Below are positions 1 through 10,609 of a stretch of DNA of 64,000 nt, piece by piece (position 1 is the stretch's first letter; each line of letters begins with the position of its first letter). The notes under the pieces are model-generated. The model searched no databases, was not told the DNA's origin, and saw only the letters and a list, made by a program, of their open reading frames with translations. The translations under genes and the position numbers were made by a program. This DNA is from Symsagittifera roscoffensis. Taxonomy: Eukaryota > Xenacoelomorpha > Acoela > Convolutidae. The stretch spans positions 21,479,194 through 21,543,193 of the forward strand of contig NC_087071.1 of the NCBI RefSeq assembly GCF_963678635.1, written 5' to 3'.

Positions 1-867
1 AGCAGCGAGCCTTCCGAGTTAGTGATTTTGGAGGATTAAGAACGTTATTTGAACGATTGAACAAAACGTGAAGGTTGAAGGATTCGGAAATTCCTAAATT
101 TGAAATTTCCGAAGTGATTACGTAACATTTCTGAGAAACGTCAGAAACGGCCATTTTGGCAGAAAAGCAAAAAAGCAAGAGAACAACATTAGCTGCGATT
201 GCGAGAAGTGCGGAAATTGTGATAAAAAACGACAACAAATCACGGAGCTGACAGAGAACGTTCCGAGTTGCAACTATTGTGTCGCTACAATAGTTGCAAG
301 GCTGTTGCAGACAACGGTGAAGGGTGGAAGACAGCCTTCCGGATTACGGAGAAATCAAGATTAACATACTTGATTCAGTGGATTCAAGAATCCGGAAGGG
401 TTTCGGGACTGAAACTTTTATCCTGTTATATAAACTTTTAGCTTCTTGTCATGTCCTGAATTGAATTTAATTAACAACTAGATTCATTTTGATAAGGATG
501 AGAAGCTAGGAGTTGGGGGAAAGGGTTGATCCATCTTCGATGGAGATGATGATTTTTATCTACTGAACAAAAACAATAATAATTCAATAAGTAGTAGCCC
601 TGTTTTTAGGAGTGACCTCGTGGTCTGGTGATACTAAGACCCAGCCATGAGCTCACTATTTCTGCATGTAATTAAGTTAATTTGAGTGTTTTGACCGAAG
701 CCGAAAGCAGTAACGTTTTTGTCGACCCGATGTTAGAAAAGACCACCGAAAGTACTGGCTTGGTAGAGACGGTGAAAAGCATATAAAGCTCTATTTAGAC
801 GTTAGCCAGTCGTCTTAGGACTTAGTTTTATTTCCCGTCGATATGTATCTTCCGGGCGAATGTTACA
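1..867 (+). mobile_element. Diverged LTR of a Gypsy-like retroelement (left edge outside window)
   Basis: This stretch aligns by eye, on the same strand and in the same order, with the LTR at 14145-15029. Shared blocks include the AAACGGCCAT region near 147, GAAGCTAGGAG followed by a purine run and ATCCATCT near 505-540, TGGTCTGG followed by GAGACCCAGC-like sequence near 630, and the terminal GGGCGAATGTTACA at 854-867. Similarity is patchy, so it is an older or different subfamily. No coding region is visible inside it. It could be a solo LTR, or the edge of an element continuing to the left. The class assignment rests only on similarity to the LTR of the gag/protease-bearing element at 14-25 kb. 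Confidence 0.6.
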
Positions 868-943
868 CTGTTTTAAAAAGCTGCCTGCTCTGGGTTCCTC
901 AGTGTATATGCTTAGGTTCTTACAAAGCTTGCTCAAAAAACTT

Positions 944-1882
944 CTATGCCTGAATTTCAAAAGCTAGCGGTTGAAAAAGATATCCATCATTTACAAGATC
1001 TTTATACTTGTCAATTTTTCGCTCTTCCGCTTCAGCGGCAGCCGTACCAGGGTTACAAACACACCCCGCAATAAACCTATAAGGAGCTAAGGAGTCTACT
1101 ACCGTTACAACCCACAAGAGCTGCTTACCATCAGCCCATGGAACGAGCGTCAAACCGTCTGGTCGCTTCTGATCGGTCCTGTAGAGGTGTCGTGGTTCTA
1201 AAACAGACGGAATGTGAGTAGATGATAGACTCTGCTTTATAAGTGCATTCAGGTTTGAATGCCTAGAGAATCTCCCTGCACTTTTGAGGCAAGAAAGACC
1301 ATGCCAAACATCCTCGGTAACGTCTTTTCCGCACACGCATTTATGCCGTTCGCATATTTTTGATCCTAATCGAAGTCCTATCGCAATTCTGAGTTGTTGG
1401 TTTGACAGTTTTAACCTTAAATTTTTGCACGTGATGACGTTCAACCATTGGGAGCCAAATCTTTTTTGGAACGCGTTGAACCTTTTTACGTCCGTTGGTT
1501 CGAGTCGTAAAATCAAGTCTGCACTTTCGCGGTCAAAAACTGGCTCCGTCCAATTTTTTTGGATTTGATTTTCCGGAGCCATTTCAATTTTTCCAAGGTC
1601 AAACCACGGTTTACGCGCATCATCATAGGTTCCATCCACATGCTCCAAACCAAAGATTTCGCTCAAGGCATCTTTCGCTTCTACTGCTGAGGCTAAGAAA
1701 GCGGGTAAAGCGAGTATACGAGCAGAAGAAACGCCCAAGCCACCTTTGGCTGCCGGGAGAACTGATTGTAAAAACTGGTTATCATCCATTTTCACGTTAG
1801 TGACCTTGCATAACGAATTTCTTAGTAATTTATCGTAGCGTTCCAAAAAATCATTTTGGAAAAAACAAGGGCTCGTACGCAA
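944..1882 (-). pseudogene. Retrotransposon C-terminal domain: zinc finger plus restriction-endonuclease-like domain
   Basis: In frame with the RT core after one stop codon, this segment (about 312 codons) runs through a thumb region. It then shows a CxC-x9-H-x3-C zinc-binding pattern (CVCGKDVTEDVWHGLSC) and a nuclease-like fold signature, KRPDGLTLVPW, followed by a beta strand ending VVTVVDSLAP and a distal helix AAAEAEERKIDKYKDL. Related copies known to me usually have an Asp after the Trp in that strand (WDVTV-like). Here it is Val, which would impair the nuclease. The segment ends at a natural-looking stop after FQPLAFEIQA (941-943). This is inferred as the REL-ENDO-like domain found in R2-type elements. 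Confidence 0.7.
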
Positions 1883-1885
1883 AAA

Positions 1886-2707
1886 TTATAGGAGTTTTGG
1901 CATGCTAAAGCAATTTTTCAGGAGGTAAAAATCATAATGGGCGTCTAGTTTGTCAATGACATCCGAGATTTTTTCAAGCTCCTCAATTTTTTTGTCGAGC
2001 AATTCTTTTCGGCAAAGTTCGCCGATTGGAGATCCTAAAATGAGGAGTTCTTCTTTTGTTTTTATTTTTATTTTTGGGCATATTTTTCGAAATTGTGTTA
2101 AAACTGAATTATACTGTGTACTAGTAGTCGGTCCCAAAAAACAAAGTTCACACTTTTCAGTGTTTAAGCTCCAGCCGTAAATTTGTTCCGATTTCAGAAT
2201 GTTTTTAAGGTCCCGGAGTACTACCTTATAGTCGTCGGCTAAATTCCCATCATCTAAATACCAGATGTTAATTTTCGACTCCAACTGCTTGACTAGTGTA
2301 TGAATTGTTTCCGCTAAAAGGGGTGGGGCTTCAGGATCACCTTGCTGAGTTCCGTCTTCTGACATTATGACAGAGCTTCCGTAAAAAAGGTAGCTAGGTT
2401 TACCATACGCGCAATGGGTGTAATTATACAATTCGGGGCGATTTGAATAAACATGATTCAGCATTGTTTCTCTGTTTAAAGAGTTAAAGGCATTCTTAAA
2501 ATCTAGTTTTAAAAGAACAGTGCATTTTGGATTGTCGTAACGTTCAATTAGGTTTCGAAACGAATACGAAGCTATTTCTGCTCCTCGTTTAGTACTGCAT
2601 CCTACCTGTACGTTTCCGAAAAAATTTTGTCGCTCGGAGAGGGCCTTGCTTCCAGCGCATTTAGACGCGATACGTCTCAGCGTGTTGCTTATGGCAATCG
2701 GTCTCAA
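1886..2707 (-). pseudogene. Non-LTR-type retrotransposon reverse transcriptase core
   Basis: The RT palm is clearly visible: motif A LLKLDFKNAFNSLNR, then GTQQGDPEAP (motif B) and IWYLDDGNLADD (motif C, catalytic DD intact). The enzyme would copy element RNA into DNA at the target site. The segment ends at a single TAA (1886-1888, minus strand). Beyond it the same frame continues without interruption as the C-terminal domain, so one point nonsense change separates RT from its C-terminal part. With the upstream frameshift in the A-run, this copy cannot make full-length protein. RTs of this type with C-terminal zinc finger and nuclease-like domains are abundant in invertebrate genomes. I do not assign a named clade. 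Confidence 0.85.
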
Positions 2708-2721
2708 CCCTCCGTCTATCT

Positions 2722-3231
2722 TTATGAGGGCGATAAGCTTTGCCCCAAAAAAAAAGGTCTTAGTGGTTCGGGTATTTTGCCATCTCCAAGGAGGTTTATC
2801 AGCTTAGTAAGCGATATCAGAAAATTAAGTCCTGCACTGCCATTTGACTTACTAACAAGATCTTTAAAAATTTGAGGAACTATTGTATCAGGACCTGCTG
2901 CTGATCCGTTTGGAAAGGACATTATCGCTTTGTATAGGTCGAAATCGGTTACGAAAAAACTATCCAACTTTTCTGGATTTGGAGCTGCAAATTTGGCTCG
3001 CTGCGGGTGCTTAGACAACAATTTTTGATAGTTATCAGTTGAAAAAGGAGCTATTTTGTCATCCGAAGCAGCAAGCCTTATTCCTCCCTTTACATTTCCT
3101 TGATCGAGCTTACTACTTATTAACTTTATTCTCTGCTCGAGGTCACTCAGAGGCGGGCTTGAAACTTGGGGATGGGGTTTTGGAAGTGACACGTCATTTG
3201 CCCGAAATTTTTTATTAATCAAAGAACTCAT
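2722..3231 (-). pseudogene. Non-LTR-type retrotransposon ORF, N-terminal part (fingers region of RT)
   Basis: This is the amino-terminal open segment (about 169 codons) of a reverse transcriptase whose remainder lies at 1886-2707 and 944-1882 on the same strand. It contains the AAGPDTIVPQIFKDL block typical of the region before RT motif A in this family, followed by a KIPEPLRPFF block. The reading frame changes at a run of nine A (T on the coding strand) near 2747-2755. Past this run, the next frame carries the expected continuation (GAKLIALIK, then GGLRPIAIS). A homopolymer indel therefore explains the break. Similarity upstream of 3231 is not recognisable, so the true start is unknown. Confidence 0.7.
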
Positions 3232-4560
3232 GCTTGTGGTCTGTTTGCGTCCACTTCGGGTGTTTTGGTTCAGGTATTTTGGGTACCATAATGCTTACCA
3301 TCAGCTTAAGCATTCCGTCTTCTTTGAATGCTTCAGAGCAATTCTTCAGAGCGCTTCATGATCTGTTTGAAATAGTTTTGCAATACAGACCAAAGCACCT
3401 AAATACAGTAAATACAGCTCTAGCAACGCTTTAAAAAAGAAATCCGATTGTTGTGATAAACTTATTAAATAGTCTTTCTTTGTTTGAATTTACCGCTTGT
3501 GTGTTTTCATATCTTATGCGCGCTTGGCTTTCCTCTTCTGGTTATCTTACCAAATCTCGCGGTCCCAGCCGTAGGCGAGTGAAGTTTCCCTGGCGTAACT
3601 AGTCGCAAGGAGTGAGCTGGTGAATCGACCTCCAAATCGACGTCAGGTTGAACCGCTCCTGTTTTTCATCGCCTTTGCCTAAGCAATTTTAAACCCTAAG
3701 TGAAAGTATTCATAAATTACCCCAAAGAGCTTCCTTTCTCGCCCCAGTTGTCTGTGTTTCAGGTAGATGCCGTGGTTCCAGGCAAGACGCATCCATTCTC
3801 AGAGAAACTAGTTATCGTGACTTCAAGGACCAAATATATCAAACAAGCTCTAGTGAAATGAACAATTCACTCCTAACGCTTCATGATCTGTTTGGAATAG
3901 TTTTGCAATACAGACCAAAGCGCCTATATACAGTAAAAACAGTTGCTGGATACAATGACAACAAGCTGCATCCACAAGAATTAGAATAGCAGTGGAAAAA
4001 TTTGATTAACCACGTCACTAACAAGTTTCAGCCCAAGACACTGATTGTCCCCAAAACAATTCAAAACTGTAATAATTCCGAAGTAAACCGCAAAATTTAC
4101 ATTCATAATCATGTGCTGTTTAATTTGATACATAGATTTGTACACCCCCATACACTTATTGTTTCAGCTAACCTCAACCTAAATCTAAACCCTAAATGTT
4201 CTGCCGTGATGGTATCCATTTCTCTTTCTACGGTAATGATTTCCTTACTGATCTGTAATTGAATAAATCTTTTGACATTTTCAAATCAAAATTGGTGTTC
4301 AAACAATGTGCTAGCTTGTTTAGACATCACATTTAAAACCACACGTGTTAAGACATGCTCAGTTTAGATTTGTAATTTCAAAATAATACGTACTTCGTGA
4401 CGTACATTTTGAAAATTGAAAATCATCTTTATATAAACAATTTTGAAATCAATCAAGTCATAACGTAACTCTGATCGTCATTTTAAATTGATTTTTATCA
4501 ATTTTAGTAAAATTGCCTAAATAATTCACAACAATCAAGCTATTTCAACCAATAGTATCT
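3232..4560. other. Intergenic stretch without a supported gene
   Basis: About 1.3 kb without convincing coding sequence on either strand. It may include the 5' end of the minus-strand retrotransposon and the left end of the Polinton remnant. The visible structure is a direct repeat of about 65 bp (3352-3416 and 3874-3940) containing TTCATGATCTGTTTG and TTGCAATACAGACCAAAGC. Short open frames such as 4002-4262 have no recognisable motif. Confidence 0.5.
3352..3940 (+). repeat. Pair of 65-bp direct repeats about 520 bp apart
   Basis: The sequence from CGCTTCATGATCTG to the ATACAGTAAA block at 3352-3416 recurs at 3874-3940 with a few substitutions. The intervening DNA is not repeated elsewhere in the window. 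Both copies keep an open frame (LHDLF-IVLQYRPK) in the plus direction, so the repeat may come from a coding fragment I do not recognise. Confidence 0.6.
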
Positions 4561-4780
4561 CAACATGTACATTAGGGCGGTAAATTTTAATATATTTCGA
4601 ACTTCGGCGGTAAAGTTACTTCAAATTCAAATTTGCGCTGCAAAAACACAAACGTCTTTCTCTGAAATTGGTAGAAAAATCGTTAACAGCAAGTTTAAAA
4701 CACTAAAAAATCAATCAAGAAGAGGAGCTCTCGCCATGAGCGTGACAAACAATTTGTTGAAAAAGGCTTTGTTTTGATAT

Positions 4781-5100
4781 TTTGTTCATCGATGCAATGA
4801 GTGTTCATTCACGGCTCAAATGCTCTCAGTTTTTTAAAACATATTCTTCACACTCATGGTTATTTTAGAGGTGTTTGTGACTATTGTCATTTGGGCTTTC
4901 ATTTGCTAAAAAACGTATCAACTCATTTTCTGATAACCCATGTTCTACCTGCTATGAGAGCTGCTTCTGCTGACTTAGATACTCTAAGTGCCGCTGCTGA
5001 TGCTGCACTCGGTGATGTGCGTGCTGCTGATGGCGACCAAATCAACGGCACAATCCTCAAAAAACTGCGTCTGCTTTTCTGTTGTTCTAGACATACGTGA
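4781..5100 (+). pseudogene. PolB upstream segment: two C2H2 zinc fingers and an Ala/Asp-rich linker
   Basis: Read across a frame change near 4835, the plus strand shows two consecutive C2H2 fingers: C-N-E-C-S-F with histidines after the next helix, then CDYCHLGFHLLKNVSTHF followed by ITH. A linker rich in Ala and Asp (ADLDTLSAAADAALGDVRAADG) and QINGTILKK follow. Such fingers occur at the N-terminus of Polinton polymerases or in a small gene just before them. I infer that this segment belongs to the polymerase because the later blocks follow in register. The frame is interrupted and no functional start can be named. Confidence 0.5.
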
Positions 5101-5249
5101 TTGGCGGGAACCAACCAACGGATGAAAATCAGTCTATTGATCTTTTGCATTTCATGCAAGACAAAAAAGATCAAATTTGAAGACTCATGACAAAACGTGT
5201 TCCAGAAGGACCTAGAAAAGCGCTAATTTGGTTTGGGTAAAACCTAGAG

Positions 5250-5690
5250 CAATAAAACCTTCTAGTATTATAGACCCTGACAAGCCTATTGATATTTTTG
5301 CGAATTTTGACATGAAACCGCTGATGAACTTGAGATTAGATGGTGACGAGTTTTTTGAAACGGTTGAAAAAATGTAAGCAGTTGTGGAGACTTTTGCATC
5401 TTATGGAAGCGGCTGGGTTTTACAACACGTATTTCAAGTTTTTATTAAACTTGCAAAACTTTCTTGAATCCGTGGATCATCCTACATTGACTTGCTTTTT
5501 CGAATTCGAGAATCTCAGATTTTGATAACCATTAGAAATCACGACGATCAAAATTGCTTCGAACTATGCTTTACGGCTGCTTATAGTCTGAAGCATCGTA
5601 TTAACCTTATTTTGACTATTCAAAAAAAGCAGACCCAGCAGCTGCGCGACCACAACCTGATACATACAGCGCTGAAACTGCACACAAAGC
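5250..5690 (+). pseudogene. PolB N-terminal domain fragment
   Basis: Across two or three frames the strand reads IDPDKPIDIFANFDMKP, then LDGDEFFETVEKM, a stop, AVVETFASYGSGWVLQHV, another stop, IRGSSYIDL, and after a frame change ITIRNHDDQNCFELCFTAAY. In Polinton polymerases the SGW-L-V, RG-SYI-L and I-N-DD-CF-W blocks come in this order before the exonuclease domain. The known enzyme replicates the element from a terminal protein. This copy has at least two stop codons and one frameshift in 440 bp. Confidence 0.7.
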
Positions 5691-5696
5691 CCAAGG

Positions 5697-5940
5697 TACT
5701 TTTGATTTGCCCATGAGTCTTGCATCAATTGGAATCTTTGAACAACTCAACGATGTGTGTGTATATGTGTTCCATTACCAAAAGGGAGACTTGTTGCCTA
5801 TGTATAAACCAAAACCACCAAACAATAATAGCAACACTGAAATTGAGATAGTTGACATTTACCTACCTCTCTTGTATGAGCCTTCAAAGCATCACTATGT
5901 AGTTATAATCGATTTGCTAAATTCATCTGTGAAACCTTGA
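5697..5940 (+). pseudogene. PolB N-terminal domain fragment; left arm of fold-back
   Basis: The plus frame reads MSLASIGIFEQLNDVCVYVF, a KGDLLP turn, an insert rich in Asn, and SKHHYVVIIDLLNSSV. It corresponds to the F-ExxN--VNVF and HHY-LI-DL blocks just before the exonuclease in Polinton PolB. This whole block is present again in inverted orientation at 6021-6260, and a partial inverted copy lies between (5941-6015). Confidence 0.7.
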
Positions 5941-6275
5941 AAATATCTCAATTTCAGTGTTGCTATTATTGTTTGGTGGTTTTGATATATACATAGGCAA
6001 CAAGTCTCCCTTCTATTCATACATAGGTTCCACAGATGAATTTAGCAAATCGGTTATAACTACATAGTGATGCTTTGAAGGCCCATGCAAGAGAGGTAGG
6101 TCCATGTCAAATATCTCAATTTCAGCGTTGCTATTATTGTTTGGTGGTTTTGATATATATATATATATAGGCAACAAGTCTCCCTGTGGTAATGGAACAC
6201 CTTTACCCACACATCGTTGAGTTGTTCAAAGTTTCCAATTGATGCAAGACTCATATCAGCAAAGGATATAAGCAT
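5941..6275 (-). repeat. Inverted duplicate of the 5697-5940 PolB block
   Basis: Read on the minus strand, 6255-6021 repeats the MSLASIG-FEQLNDV, GDLLP, PPNNNSN-EIEI, SKHHYVVI-DLLNSSV order of the plus-strand block at 5697-5940. A shorter minus-strand copy of only its central part (ATCTCAATTTCAGTGTTGC region) lies at 5941-6015. A TA microsatellite (about 6155-6170) sits inside the inverted copy where the plus copy has ATGTATAAACC. The arrangement could fold into a long hairpin, and it separates the polymerase N-domain from its exonuclease domain. Confidence 0.8.
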
Positions 6276-6369
6276 CGCCTATTCATGCAGTTTTATAGAA
6301 ACTGTTTTCACATTAGTTGGAGAGATGGAGCTCATTATCAACAACAGTCTTAAAAGGATCATGAACTTG

Positions 6370-6742
6370 CCCTAGTAGGCACGCCTTCAGAAGAGAAGGA
6401 ACCAACCGATACGAGTTCAAAAACCTTCAGGCCTTGGGGTTTGTACCACTTGCAATTTACTTCGATTTTGAATAATTTCTAAGAACTGTGCATGCTTGCC
6501 CTAAGAATCCTTTGCAATCATCAACCCGAGTTATACAAAAACATGAAGCTTGTGGATACTCATTGGCTGTAATTGACCACGAAAACTCACAGCCCCACTT
6601 CTTTGACTATGACAGCTCTGATCAATGCGTGAAAAAGTTTCTCAAGCAGTTGCATCAATTAGCGAGAGACATATATGAGCAAAAACGACGTTTTCCACGT
6701 TTCCTTGGAAAACAAGAATCGTTGAACAAAAAAGACACATAA
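6370..6742 (+). pseudogene. PolB exonuclease domain, ExoI motif segment
   Basis: In one frame the strand reads LAIYFDFE (ExoI DxE at 6464-6472), then an in-frame TAA at 6473-6475, then RTVHACPKNPLQSSTRVIQK, HEACGYSLAVIDHENSQPHF and KKFLKQLHQLARDIYEQKRR. This matches the proofreading-domain start of Polinton-type polymerases: Asp-x-Glu for metal binding, then a conserved QKHEPCG-like block and a helix ahead of the zinc linker. The two acidic residues are intact, but the stop directly after them is disabling. Confidence 0.75.
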
Positions 6743-7072
6743 GCATCTTGGATTTGCTGTATATAACTTACCAATTAGCACCAAAAATGTCTTGACCATT
6801 GGCATTTTCCTGGAAAGTTTTTTGGATGGGCACATCAAAGATGGAATTTAGTAAGACGAACTATGAATTTTATCCCAGTCATTGGACATAACAATCAAAA
6901 CACTGATCTTCATCACATTTGTCTCGCATTACATGAATGTGGGCCAACCAGTACAATGAGTGTTATTCCCAGCACCAACAATATATATATATATATATAT
7001 ATACATACATATATTTTGTTCAGCATTGGAGTCCTAATTAAAACTATAAAAAGGAAGAACGTAACAGATTAA
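6743..7072 (+). pseudogene. PolB zinc linker and ExoII segment
   Basis: The frame of the previous segment continues through two stops into CLDHWHFPGKFFGWAH and NFIPVIGHNNQNTDLHHICL. This corresponds to the C-x2-C / DHCH-TGKF-G-AH linker and the ExoII motif (Asn and Asp around 6890-6907). A TA dinucleotide tract (about 6980-7012) is inserted after IPSTNN, and the same frame resumes as GVLIKTIKRK. The sequence after 7072 shifts frame. Confidence 0.75.
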
Positions 7073-7189
7073 AAAATTTTCGAGTACTCATGCAAGTTCT
7101 CAAATTTTTTTTTGTAAAATTGGTTGCTAATCTACCAGTACAAAAAATGTCGATTTTAAATGAGTGTTTTGCAAACGAGACGTAGGGGC

Positions 7190-7620
7190 AACGACAACTG
7201 ATACGACAAGAAAGTTTCTACCCTTATTCATACATGGCTTATAGAAAAAAGATTACAGAAAAAAACTGCTTCCCTTCCAACATTGGTCATATGTTTTGAA
7301 TGGAGGCAAAGTTGCAGTTTCAGAAGCGGATCTGGAACATGCAAGGAAAGTTTTTAGAGTGTTCAAATATCAGAAATTGAAGAATTATGACAACTTGTAT
7401 CTCAAGTGTGATACACTCCTTTTTGCTTGCGTCTTTGAAGAGTTTCTTCAAATTAGTCACCAAAGTTTTACGGTTTCCAACTTAGCTGGAGACGCCCTCA
7501 AAAGTATCTGCAAAGGATTGACGAATGTTCAGCTTATATCAACGTGGTGTCTCAGGGTTTTTGATCGACGCGAATATTCTCTATGATGCCGTCATGCAAA
7601 CGGAAAACTTAACGGTTTTG
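7190..7620 (+). pseudogene. PolB palm entry with motif A
   Basis: LIRQESFYPYSYMAYRKKIT (ending near 7290) changes frame into LNGGKVAVSEADLEHARKVF and LKNYDNLYLKCDTLLFACVF. A second frame change near 7520-7543 leads to RGVSGFLIDANILYDAVM, where motif A has its Asp codon at 7567-7569. The conserved Y-DLYLK-D-LLLA-VFE block is diagnostic for the Polinton/Maverick PolB family. At least two indels break the frame in 400 bp. Confidence 0.8.
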
Positions 7621-8640
7621 AGTTAAAAAAGCATCTAGAAGACGAGGTCATTTTGAACCAAATCCTTAAAACGTCTGAAGACTTTCTGATTGTATTTATA
7701 TTAGAAGTTGAATTCGAGTACCCAGAAGAACTACATGACAGTCATCAAGATTACCCTTTAGCTTCTACCAAATAAACAGTACATCACGATTGGTTGAGTC
7801 CCTACCAAACAAATATACTCGGGCAGATCGGAATTCAAGAAATTGCATGACGCTCAATTGCTAAGTTCAAGAAGTTACTGCAGACGTCGCATGACAAGTC
7901 AATCTATACAATTCATTACAAACTTCTGCTTGCAATTGTAAGTTAGGTTGGTAATAAAAATTGAAAAAGTTAACCGTTTGCTGAAGTGTGTATAAGAAGC
8001 GTGATTGAAACCACATGTCACTCTGAACACGACTAAAAGCCAGCAAGCTGGAAACAAATTTGAGGAGCATTTGTTCAAATTTCTTAACAACTGTGCTTAT
8101 GAGAAATAAAGTGAGCCAAATCCAATGGATGCTGATTCGGATGAATAAAAATTACCAAGCCAACATGCGAGAAGTTAGTGCATTCGAGTTGAAATCCTGC
8201 AAAATCTTTGAGGAAAACTTAGTAGCGTTTACTTCAAATCCAAAAAAACTTTATTGGGATGTGCCAACAATTGTGGGAGCTAGTGTCTTTGAATTAGCAA
8301 AGTTTCACATGTATAGATTTCATTACAAAAGATTGACAACAAATTTTGATTGTCAACTTCTCTTTTCTGATACAAACAGTCTCCTAAACGAAAGCAAAAG
8401 TAAGGACTTAAGCCACGAAACTTCCGAAAAAAAAGAAATATTTTGAATGAACTTGACCTTTCAAATTGGCCTGAAATGGTCGTTTTAAGAATCAAGAACG
8501 ACTTTTCAGGTGATCGAGTATACATCAATCAAACCCAAGCTTCATTCCATTTTTGACCAAAGAAAATCAGTTTTATCTGCCTTATTTTGAGCACGAATTT
8601 TTCTTTCATTTTTTTCTTGCCCAAATACATCGTTCGCTTT
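7621..8640 (+). pseudogene. PolB palm motifs B and C (first copy)
   Basis: After motif A the fragments read LEVEFEYPEELHDSHQDYPL, KKLLQTSHDKSIYTIHYKLL and NKFEEHLFKFLNNCAYEK (motif B, K-x-LNN-Y type, ending in a stop near 8109). In another frame come SAFELKSCKIFEENLVAF and TIVGASVFELAKFHMYRFHY, then CQLLFSDTNSLL (motif C near 8365-8395). The usual catalytic motif is DTD. Here the second Asp is Asn. The copy ends near 8640, where it joins directly to a segment found 780 bp further downstream in the second copy. Confidence 0.8.
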
Positions 8641-8819
8641 GACAACTGATGGACCAGTTCAATAGCATTTGGCAAACTCCAGACCAAGGTCTGATTTGTA
8701 AAGCAGAAACCAACGACAGTGATTCATTAAGCGGAGAAATCGTCGATCTGGAGACCAAATCTCCAACATCCATAAAACTTGGTCTACCGCTATTCCGTAC
8801 TTAAAAAGTATTTGATTGC

Positions 8820-9583
8820 GAGATTTTGTTCCAGTTTTGGAACCCAGTTAATTGGGGATAAATTCATTTTCATTTAAACGAAAATACTTCTAGCATACTT
8901 TTGTATCTATTTGTACGTAAATTGAATTTGAATCAAAGTTTTAAGAAAAACTGAGCAAACGAGAAATAGCGCAAACGAGAAACAACATATAACAAAGATT
9001 TAGCAAACTTTTCCCAGCACCCAACATGTAAACACAACTTTCACTGGAAATTCTCAATAACATATCGTAAATTTACATGAGGACTACTAGTTATAAAATA
9101 TAACATGGTGACAATTAGGATTTTTACATGGTGACCATCGGTTGTCAGATAAAACATGGTACAATTTTTATCTATACCTAATGACAACCCCCATGATCTT
9201 AGTGTACTATATGCATACTACTCAATTCAATGGAATTTTGACGGTACAGTTCCTAAAAGCATGTATGTTGTCTACCTTATATTCTTTTCAAATATAAACC
9301 GCTCATCAATTTTGGATAACCTTTTAGCCAAGATGGATACTTCTTCATTTTTCAAACTATCGGAAGATTTGTAGAACTTAGATTCAAATATATTGAATAA
9401 TTTCTATCTGATCAAGCCCCTCAACTGCCAAAATACTCTTTCACAATTTTTATCTCAGCTCCTAACAACAATAGATGGGATGATCTTTGGGTGATGATGG
9501 CCGGCTAGACAAGTTTTTGCAGATTCAATGGAAAACAAATAATTTTACTGTTCCTTTGTAACAAGAAATTATCAGGCCATAGT
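8820..9583 (+). other. Non-coding 3' flank of duplicated unit 1
   Basis: AT-rich sequence with no supported gene, matched by 11250-12015 in unit 2. It contains an internal GCAAACGAGAAA repeat and two or three ACATGGTGACAATT-like repeats (9103-9165). Confidence 0.6.
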
Positions 9584-9599
9584 TCTGCAATTGTAATTT

Positions 9600-10280
9600 T
9601 GGGATTGAAAGTTGAAAAAATTAACTGTTTGCTGAAGTGTGTATAAGAAGCGTGATTGAAACAACATGTCACTCTGAAAACGACTAAAAGCCAGCAAGCT
9701 GGAAACAAATTTGAGGAGCGTTTGTACAAATTTCTTAACAACTGTGCTTATGGGAAAACATGTGAGTCAAATCCAATGGATGATGATTCGGATAATTAGA
9801 AATTATCAAGCCACCATGCGAGAAATTAGTGCATTCGAGTTGAAATCCTACAAAAATTTTGAGGAAAATTTAGTAGCGTTCACTTTAAATCCAAACAAAG
9901 TTTTATTGGGATGTGCCAACAGTTGTGGGAGCTAGTGTTTTTGAACTAGCAAAGTTTCATATGTGTAGATTTCGTTACAAAAAATTGACAACAAATTTTG
10001 ATTGTCAACTTCTCTTTTCTGATACAAACAGTCTCCTGTACGAAACCAAAAAGTAAAGACTTAAGCCACGAAACTTCCGAAAAAAAGAAAAGTTTTGAAT
10101 GAACTTGACTTTTCAAATTGGCCTGAAATGGTCGTTTTAAGAATCAAGTACGTCTTCTCAGGTGACCGAGTTTATATCAATCGAACCCAAGCTTCATTCC
10201 ATTTTTGACCAAAGAAAATCAGTTTTATCTGCCTTATTTTGAGCACGAATTTTTCTTTCATTTTTTTCTTCAGTGGGCAA
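9600..10280 (+). pseudogene. PolB palm motifs B and C (second copy)
   Basis: This is a near-copy of 7950-8640. It keeps the NKFEE...FLNNCAYG motif B frame (near 9705-9755), SAFELKSYKNFEENLVAF and, after frame changes, the SDTN-type motif C region near 10015-10030, followed by WPEMVVLRIK. Frameshift positions differ from copy 1: copy 2 loses frame within the LLGCANSCGS region, where copy 1 stays open. Part of the decay therefore came after the duplication. The copy runs on into AT-rich sequence and the C-terminal blocks at 10600-10960, as the ancestral gene would. Confidence 0.75.
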
Positions 10281-10609
10281 AAATTATTTTAGCCGCCGAA
10301 AGTTTTATGCCGTGGCAGAATTTTCCTCCTGTGGGCAGAAATTTTTTCGCGCGAAAAAAATTTTTTAAAAACTTTTTTTTCGGTTGGTGATAATTTACTT
10401 TAATTTGAAAAAAAAAATTTGTTGGCGAAAATTTTTTGTGATGACAGATTTTTGATTTCCTCGAAATGGTTTTTAATAATGACTGATTTTTAAGGTCACA
10501 ATTGACCTTCATCTGATCTTTTGTTGAACCTGGAATTCAAGTTGGAAAGATGTAGAAGACACAAAAAAAAAGATTTCCTTTTTTTCACCTCACATTAGTA
10601 ATCATCATT

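Noticed and set aside
3232-3434. 66-codon plus-strand frame opposite the RT N-terminus
   Set aside because: No motif, and it overlaps the 65-bp direct repeat; probably chance.
7867-8090. Minus-strand frames over the PolB palm
   Set aside because: Shadows of the plus-strand motif B region; they recur in the duplicate at 9505-9741 for the same reason.
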